Part shown: positions 48,866-64,000 of the stretch, piece after piece
Layout: each line of letters begins with the position of its first letter
Position numbering within the stretch: position 1 is the first letter of the stretch
Source: Parasulfuritortus sp037439465
Lineage (GTDB): Bacteria > Pseudomonadota > Gammaproteobacteria > Burkholderiales > Thiobacillaceae
Length of the DNA: 64,000 nt
NCBI GenBank assembly: GCA_037439465.1
Contig: JBBIVX010000005.1
Coordinates: 60,518-124,517, forward strand
Reading direction: 5' to 3'
Notes under the pieces: model-generated
Database searches by the model: none
Seen by the model: the letters and a program-made list of their open reading frames with translations, nothing else
What the model was told of the DNA's origin: nothing
Translations under genes and position numbers: made by a program

Positions 48866-49297
48866 ATGGCAAAGAAAATCATCGGCTACATTAAGCTGCA
48901 AGTGCCGGCCGGCAAGGCCAATCCCTCGCCGCCCATCGGCCCCGCACTGGGTCAGCGCGGCCTCAATATCATGGAATTCTGCAAGGCCTTCAACGCCAAG
49001 ACCCAGAGTCTGGAGCCGGGCCTGCCCATTCCGGTGGTGATTACCGCCTATGCCGACAAGAGCTTCACCTTCATCATGAAGACGCCACCGGCCACGGTAC
49101 TCATCAAGAAGGCCACCGGTATTCAGAAAGGCAGCGCCAAGCCACATACCGACAAGGTGGGCACCATAACCCGCGCCCAGCTTGAAGAAATCGCCAAGAG
49201 CAAGATGCCGGACCTCACCGCCGCCGACATGGATGCCGCGGTACGGACCATTGCCGGTAGCGCCCGCAGCATGGGCCTCAATGTGGAGGGGGTGTGA
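48866..49297 (+). CDS. rplK: 50S ribosomal protein uL11
   Basis: 143 residues. Binds the GTPase centre of 23S rRNA, needed for RelA activation. MAKKIIGYIKLQVPAGKANPSPPIGPALGQRGLNIMEFCKAFNA is canonical. The C-terminal rRNA-binding domain has TITRAQLEEIAKSKMPDL. AGAGGAG precedes the ATG. A small GAGAC/GTCTC hairpin (48822-48837) stands in the leader, where L1-binding sites occur in some bacteria; not assigned here. Confidence 0.98.
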   Translation: MAKKIIGYIKLQVPAGKANPSPPIGPALGQRGLNIMEFCKAFNAKTQSLEPGLPIPVVITAYADKSFTFIMKTPPATVLIKKATGIQKGSAKPHTDKVGTITRAQLEEIAKSKMPDLTAADMDAAVRTIAGSARSMGLNVEGV

Positions 49298-49298
49298 C

Positions 49299-49994
<696 letters not shown>

Positions 49995-50006
49995 GGAATT
50001 TGGGTC

Positions 50007-50235
50007 CCGCCGCCCTGCGGGGCGGCGGTGTTGTCCAAGACCGTAGGCGCAACGCGCTTAATTGGAGGACGAGAGCGGATTCATGGGGTTTCCGATCCCT
50101 GATTTCTGACCTCATATCCCTGCCTACGCAGACGGCGCAGCCCGAAACAGGAATGCAGCTCCTGAATCAGGTCGCCGTGGGGGTGGGTGCCCGCCGGGCG
50201 TCCGCCGAATGTTGGCTTGATTGGAGGAAAGACCC
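50007..50235 (+). promoter_or_regulatory. rplJ leader with L10(L12)4-type autoregulatory structure
   Basis: A 9-bp GC hairpin (50007-50028, TGCG loop) is followed by GACCGTAGGCG (50038-50048), which pairs with GCCTACG further on (50122-50128), next to CAGACGGCG, the conserved element of L10-binding leaders. Between these arms lies an unusually long segment (about 50060-50120) with a CGATCCCTGAT unit related to the repeat before rpoB. L10 leaders let the L10-L12 complex repress its own translation. Confidence 0.72.
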
Positions 50236-50733
50236 ATGGGTCTCAATCTGGATGACAAGAAGGCCGTCGTTGCCGAGGTATCGGCTCGGCTCGCTGACGC
50301 CCAGACCGTGGTCCTGGCCGAGTACAGCGGCGTCGAGGTGACAGACCTCACCGTCCTGCGTGCCAAGGCCAGGCAGTCTGGCGTGTACCTGCGTGTGCTG
50401 AAGAACACCTTGGTGCGTCGCGCCGTCGTCGGTACGCCCTTCGAGCCCCTGGCCGCAGAGATGACCGGCCCGCTGATCTATGGCATGTCGGCGGATCCGG
50501 TAGCAGCGGCCAAGGTGCTCAACGATTTTGCCAAGGGCAACGACAAGCTGGTGCTGAAAGTGGGCGCGTATGGCGGCAAGGTGCTCGACAAGGCGGGCGT
50601 GCAGGCGCTGGCGTCCATACCCGGGCGCGAGGAACTGCTGGCCAGGCTGCTCGGCGTCATGCAGGCGCCGGTTTCCGGCTTCGCTTGTGCCCTGGCGGCG
50701 CTGGCCAAGCAGCGCGAAGAAGTCGCGGCATAA
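50236..50733 (+). CDS. rplJ: 50S ribosomal protein uL10
   Basis: 165 residues. Base of the ribosomal stalk, carrying L7/L12 dimers on its C-terminal helix. MGLNLDDKKAVVAEVSARLADAQTVVLAEYSGVEVTDLTVLR is typical, followed by LKNTLVRRAVVGTPFEPL and ASIPGREELLARLLGVMQAP. The ATG at 50236 is chosen because homologues begin with MGLN; an ATG five codons upstream overlaps the ribosome site GGAGGAAAG. Preceded by an autoregulatory leader. Confidence 0.97.
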   Translation: MGLNLDDKKAVVAEVSARLADAQTVVLAEYSGVEVTDLTVLRAKARQSGVYLRVLKNTLVRRAVVGTPFEPLAAEMTGPLIYGMSADPVAAAKVLNDFAKGNDKLVLKVGAYGGKVLDKAGVQALASIPGREELLARLLGVMQAPVSGFACALAALAKQREEVAA

Positions 50734-50770
50734 TTCATTCATCAAATATTCCGATTAGGAGTTGCAAGAA

Positions 50771-51145
50771 ATGGCTATTAGCAAAGAAGACATCCTGGAA
50801 GCCGTGGGCGCCATGTCCGTCATGGAGCTGAACGATCTGGTCAAGGCATTCGAAGAAAAGTTCGGCGTTTCCGCCGCCGCCATGGCGGTGGCCGCCCCAG
50901 GTGCCGGCGCTGCCGCCCCGGCTGCGGAAGAGAAGACCGAGTTTGACGTGGTCCTGGCCAGTGTTGGCGCCAACAAGGTCAATGTGATCAAGGTGGTACG
51001 GGCAATCACCGGCCTGGGCCTGAAAGAGGCCAAGGACCTGGTGGACGGCGCGCCCAAGACGGTCAAGGAGGGATGCCCCAAGGCCGAGGCCGAGGACATC
51101 AAGAAGCAGCTCACCGAAGCTGGCGCCACCGCCGAGATCAAGTAA
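50771..51145 (+). CDS. rplL: 50S ribosomal protein bL12 (L7/L12)
   Basis: 124 residues. Stalk protein recruiting translation GTPases. N-terminal dimerisation domain MAISKEDILEAVGAMSVMELNDLVKAFEEKFGV, Ala/Gly-rich hinge (about 40-52; VAAPGAGAAAPAAEEK), C-terminal factor-binding domain with KVNVIKVVRAITGLGLKEAKDLVDGAPKTVKEG. AGGAG precedes the start. The terminator-like attenuator before rpoB follows it. Confidence 0.98.
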   Translation: MAISKEDILEAVGAMSVMELNDLVKAFEEKFGVSAAAMAVAAPGAGAAAPAAEEKTEFDVVLASVGANKVNVIKVVRAITGLGLKEAKDLVDGAPKTVKEGCPKAEAEDIKKQLTEAGATAEIK

Positions 51146-51177
51146 CCACGGCGTGAGCAGTGGGCATTGCCCTGAAT

Positions 51178-51206
51178 GGGCTGGCGGCTTCGGTCGCCAG
51201 CCTTTT
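51178..51206 (+). terminator. UUCG-capped attenuator between rplL and rpoB
   Basis: The stem GGGCTGGCGGC/GTCGCCAGCCT with a TTCG tetraloop ends in TTTT. A partial terminator at this spot sets the ratio of L7/L12 to RNA polymerase beta in many proteobacteria. Confidence 0.78.
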
Positions 51207-51214
51207 GCCGCTTC

Positions 51215-51284
51215 AGGTATCAGATGTCAGGAATAAGGCGGGCGGAAGTCGTTTCCAAACCCCGATTCCTGATGCCTGATCCCT
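51215..51284. repeat. Imperfect inverted repeat of CCTGAT/ATCAGG units before rpoB
   Basis: Two 20-base arms (51215-51234 and 51265-51284) match at 16 of 20 positions as an inverted repeat. Each arm is itself made of two near-copies of a TCAGGNAT/ATNCCTGA unit. The loop is 30 bases. A palindromic GTCTACTGTAGAC (51285-51297) follows just before the rpoB ribosome site. A related unit, CGATCCCTGAT, is in the L10 leader. Confidence 0.65.
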
Positions 51285-51306
51285 GTCTACTGTAGACGGA
51301 GTAACC

Positions 51307-55416
<4,110 letters not shown>

Positions 55417-55440
55417 TCGGGTTCCAGGAGCAAAGCGACC

Positions 55441-59645
<4,205 letters not shown>

Positions 59646-59649
<4 letters not shown>

Positions 59650-59674
59650 CAGCGTCTGGCGCTATACATAAAAT
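59646..59674 (+). promoter_or_regulatory. Strong sigma70 promoter of the str operon
   Basis: TTGACA (59646-59651, consensus) and TAAAAT (59669-59674, five of six) with 17-base spacing. The -35 box contains the rpoC stop codon. It gives rpsL-rpsG-fusA-tuf independent expression from rpoBC. Confidence 0.8.
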
Positions 59675-59692
59675 CCGCAGTCTTTTTCTGGC

Positions 59693-59720
59693 GGCCCACG
59701 TCCACGTGGGCCGATTTGTT
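59693..59720 (+). terminator. Hairpin in the rpsL leader, possible attenuator
   Basis: GGCCCACG/CGTGGGCC perfect 8-bp stem with TCCA loop, followed by GATTTGTT. It lies downstream of the str promoter, so it could end rpoBC read-through and modulate str transcription. Confidence 0.5.
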
Positions 59721-59779
59721 CCCCGGCCGCACATGCCGTGGCCAGGCTAATGCTTCAGATCTGAAAGAAGGCGCAATAA

Positions 59780-60157
59780 ATGCCAACCATCAATCAATTG
59801 GTGCGGAAGCCCCGCAAGGCTCCAGTCGAAAAAAGCAAGGTGCCGGCCATGGAGTCCTGCCCGCAGAAGCGTGGCGTGTGTACCCGTGTCTACACCACCA
59901 CTCCGAAGAAACCGAACTCGGCCCTGCGTAAGGTGGCCAAGGTTCGTTTGTCGAATGGTTTCGAGATCATCGGCTATATCGGTGGCGAGGGGCATAACTT
60001 GCAGGAGCACTCCGTGGTGCTGGTGCGTGGCGGCCGGGTTAAGGACTTGCCCGGTGTGCGTTACCACGTCGTGCGCGGTAGCTTGGACACACAGGGAGTC
60101 AAGGACCGCAAGCAGTCCCGTTCCAAGTACGGCGCCAAGCGCCCGAAGAAGGCCTAA
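59780..60157 (+). CDS. rpsL: 30S ribosomal protein uS12
   Basis: 125 residues. Decoding-centre protein. PTINQLVRKPRK, CPQKRGVCTRVYTTTPKKPNSALRKVAKVRLSNGFE and VLVRGGRVKDLPGVRYHVVRG are canonical. Lysines at the streptomycin-relevant positions (Lys43 in TPKKPNS; Lys in RVKDLPG) are wild type, so streptomycin sensitivity is expected from this gene. AGAAGG precedes the ATG. First gene of the str operon. Confidence 0.99.
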   Translation: MPTINQLVRKPRKAPVEKSKVPAMESCPQKRGVCTRVYTTTPKKPNSALRKVAKVRLSNGFEIIGYIGGEGHNLQEHSVVLVRGGRVKDLPGVRYHVVRGSLDTQGVKDRKQSRSKYGAKRPKKA

Positions 60158-60213
60158 TCGAATTGATGGGCTGGCAGTTGCTGGTCCGGTGAAAGATATA
60201 GAGGGTTTAAGCC

Positions 60214-60684
60214 ATGCCAAGACGTCGTGAAGTTCCCAAGCGCGATATTTTGCCCGATCCCAAGTTCGGCAATCAGGAAGTCGCAAAATTCGTCAACGTG
60301 ATCATGAACAGCGGCAAGAAATCCGTTGCCGAGCGCATCGTCTACGGCGCTTTCGAACAGATCGAAAAGAAAAGCGGCAAGAACCCCGTTGAGGTATTCA
60401 GCGCCGCGCTGGCCAACATCCGGCCGGTGGTCGAGGTCAAGAGCCGTCGGGTCGGTGGCGCCAACTATCAGGTGCCGGTCGAGGTTCGTCCTGCCCGCCG
60501 CTCCGCCCTGGCCATGCGTTGGTTAAAAGAATCCGCTCGCAAGCGTGGTGAGAAGTCCATGGGCCAGCGCCTGGCCGGCGAATTGCTGGATGCCGCCGAG
60601 GGTCGTGGTGGCGCCATGAAGAAGCGCGAGGAAGTGCACCGCATGGCCGAGGCCAACAAGGCCTTCTCGCATTTCCGCTTCTAA
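60214..60684 (+). CDS. rpsG: 30S ribosomal protein uS7
   Basis: 156 residues. Nucleates assembly of the 30S head. MPRRREVPKRDILPDPKFGNQEVAKFVNVIMNSGKKSVAERIVYGA is canonical, with VEVKSRRVGGANYQVPVEVRPARRSALAMRWL following. The rpsL-rpsG spacer is 56 bases; S7 binds this region in E. coli, but I do not see a clear equivalent structure. fusA starts 20 bases downstream. Confidence 0.99.
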   Translation: MPRRREVPKRDILPDPKFGNQEVAKFVNVIMNSGKKSVAERIVYGAFEQIEKKSGKNPVEVFSAALANIRPVVEVKSRRVGGANYQVPVEVRPARRSALAMRWLKESARKRGEKSMGQRLAGELLDAAEGRGGAMKKREEVHRMAEANKAFSHFRF

Positions 60685-60703
60685 TAACTAAGGAACGACG
60701 AAA

Positions 60704-62797
<2,094 letters not shown>

Positions 62798-62809
62798 GCG
62801 AGGACAGCA

Positions 62810-64000
62810 ATGGCCAAGGAAAAGTTTGAGCGGACGAAGCCGCACGTAAACGTGGGCACGATTGGGCACGTGGACCATGGCAAGACCACGTTGACGGCGG
62901 CGATCACGACGATTCTGTCGAGGAAGTTCGGTGGGGCGGCGAAGAAGTACGACGAGATTGACTCGGCGCCGGAAGAGAAGGCGCGGGGCATCACCATCAA
63001 CACGGCGCACGTCGAATACGAGACGGCCAACCGGCACTATGCGCACGTGGACTGTCCGGGCCACGCGGACTATGTGAAGAACATGATCACCGGCGCGGCG
63101 CAGATGGACGGCGCCATACTGGTGGTTTCGGCGGCGGACGGTCCGATGCCGCAGACGCGCGAGCACATTCTGCTGGCGCGGCAGGTGGGCGTTCCCTACA
63201 TCATCGTTTACATGAACAAGGCCGACATGGTCGACGACCCCGAGCTTCTGGAGCTGGTCGAGATGGAAGTGCGCGAGCTTCTGTCCAAGTACGACTTTCC
63301 CGGCGACGACATTCCCATCATCACCGGCAGCGCGCTCAAGGCCCTGGAAGGCGACCAATCCGAGATTGGCGAGCCCAGCATTTTCAAGCTGGCCGACGCG
63401 CTGGACAGCTACATCCCGGCGCCGGAACGGGCGATCGACAAGCCCTTCCTGATGCCGATTGAAGACGTTTTCTCCATCTCCGGCCGCGGCACGGTGGTGA
63501 CGGGGCGGGTCGAGCGAGGCGTGATCAAGGTGGGTGAAGAAATCGAGATCGTTGGCATCAAGCCGACGATGAAGACCATCTGCACGGGCGTCGAGATGTT
63601 CCGCAAGCTGCTCGATCAAGGCCAGGCGGGCGACAACGTCGGGGTGCTGCTGCGCGGCACCAAGCGGGAAGAAGTCGAGCGCGGCCAAGTGCTGGCCAAG
63701 CCGGGCAGCATCACGCCGCACACCAAGTTCACGGCCGAGATTTATGTGCTCTCCAAGGAAGAAGGAGGGCGGCACACGCCGTTCTTCAACGGTTACCGGC
63801 CGCAGTTCTACTTCCGGACGACGGACGTGACGGGGTCGATCGACCTGCCGGCGGGGACCGAGATGGTGATGCCGGGTGACAACATCAGCATCACGGTGGC
63901 GCTGATAGCGCCGATCGCCATGGAAGAGGGCCTGCGCTTCGCCATTCGCGAAGGCGGCCGCACCGTCGGCGCCGGCGTCGTCGCCAAGGTTATAGAGTAA
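62810..64000 (+). CDS. tuf: Elongation factor Tu, copy 2
   Basis: 396 residues, ending exactly at the window edge with its stop codon. The coding sequence appears identical to copy 1 at 46487-47677 at every position I compared (offset 16323), with no identity in the upstream flanks beyond the ATG. It sits after fusA, the classical str-operon (tufA) place. The ribosome site GAGGACAGCA is different from that of copy 1. Identity across 1191 bases points to ongoing gene conversion. Downstream sequence is outside the window. Confidence 0.98.
   Translation: MAKEKFERTKPHVNVGTIGHVDHGKTTLTAAITTILSRKFGGAAKKYDEIDSAPEEKARGITINTAHVEYETANRHYAHVDCPGHADYVKNMITGAAQMDGAILVVSAADGPMPQTREHILLARQVGVPYIIVYMNKADMVDDPELLELVEMEVRELLSKYDFPGDDIPIITGSALKALEGDQSEIGEPSIFKLADALDSYIPAPERAIDKPFLMPIEDVFSISGRGTVVTGRVERGVIKVGEEIEIVGIKPTMKTICTGVEMFRKLLDQGQAGDNVGVLLRGTKREEVERGQVLAKPGSITPHTKFTAEIYVLSKEEGGRHTPFFNGYRPQFYFRTTDVTGSIDLPAGTEMVMPGDNISITVALIAPIAMEEGLRFAIREGGRTVGAGVVAKVIE

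Overview
The window is a contiguous piece of a GC-rich betaproteobacterial chromosome. The evidence is gene order: ispE, tRNA-Gln, prs, rplY, pth, ychF; tRNA-Tyr, -Gly, -Thr, tuf, tRNA-Trp, secE, nusG, rplKAJL, rpoBC; rpsL, rpsG, fusA, tuf; and rpsF-priB-rpsR-rplI. All are typical of Betaproteobacteria, as are a 16-strand-type porin and the ftsYEX-rpoH order. A multiheme c-type cytochrome lipoprotein hints at a respiratory or chemolithotrophic lifestyle (Nitrosomonadales or Rhodocyclales would fit), but the genus cannot be named from the sequence alone. I see no prophage, insertion sequence, CRISPR array or integration scar; nearly all of the window is core genome.

Layout. 1-7651: the 3' part of acs, then a lytic transglycosylase and proS on the minus strand, a spermidine-synthase-like protein, rppH coupled to a CBS-domain protein, apbC and dcd. 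7652-12385: an accessory-looking patch with an Orn/Lys/Arg decarboxylase, a PadR regulator, and a divergent multiheme cytochrome lipoprotein with a palindromic operator candidate between them. 12430-17403: rpsF-priB-rpsR-rplI, dnaB, alr, trpC. 17404-28560: a porin, comEA, and a complete type IV pilus minor-pilin operon (fimT, fimU, pilV, pilW, pilX, pilY1, pilY2-like, pilE) followed directly by an AlgZ/AlgR-type two-component pair. 28585-28744: a 34-residue membrane peptide gene. 28823-32276 (minus strand): ftsY-ftsE-ftsX-rpoH, with a perfect CIRCE element in front of rpoH.

32363-42543: a paired M16 peptidase (one active, one lacking the metal site), rsmD, coaD, a 2[4Fe-4S] ferredoxin, a bacterial dynamin-like GTPase, mutM, a large TPR lipoprotein, lolB and ispE. 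42553-64000: translation and transcription machinery with five tRNAs, two tuf genes that read as identical, and the whole rplKAJL-rpoBC and str clusters.

Regulation visible in the sequence includes near-consensus sigma70 promoters whose -35 boxes overlap the preceding stop codon (ychF/tRNA-Tyr and rpoC/rpsL), an L10-type autoregulatory leader before rplJ, a UUCG-capped attenuator before rpoB, and several intrinsic terminators. Long imperfect hairpins built from short reiterated units (GTGAC type and CCTGAT type) lie in the spacers before dcd, rplK and rpoB, with a related unit inside the L10 leader. The most interesting items are the CIRCE-rpoH link, the PadR/palindrome/multiheme module with an odd CX3CH site, the 34-residue ORF, the repeat hairpins inside ribosomal operons, and the unusual codon choice of the tuf genes.
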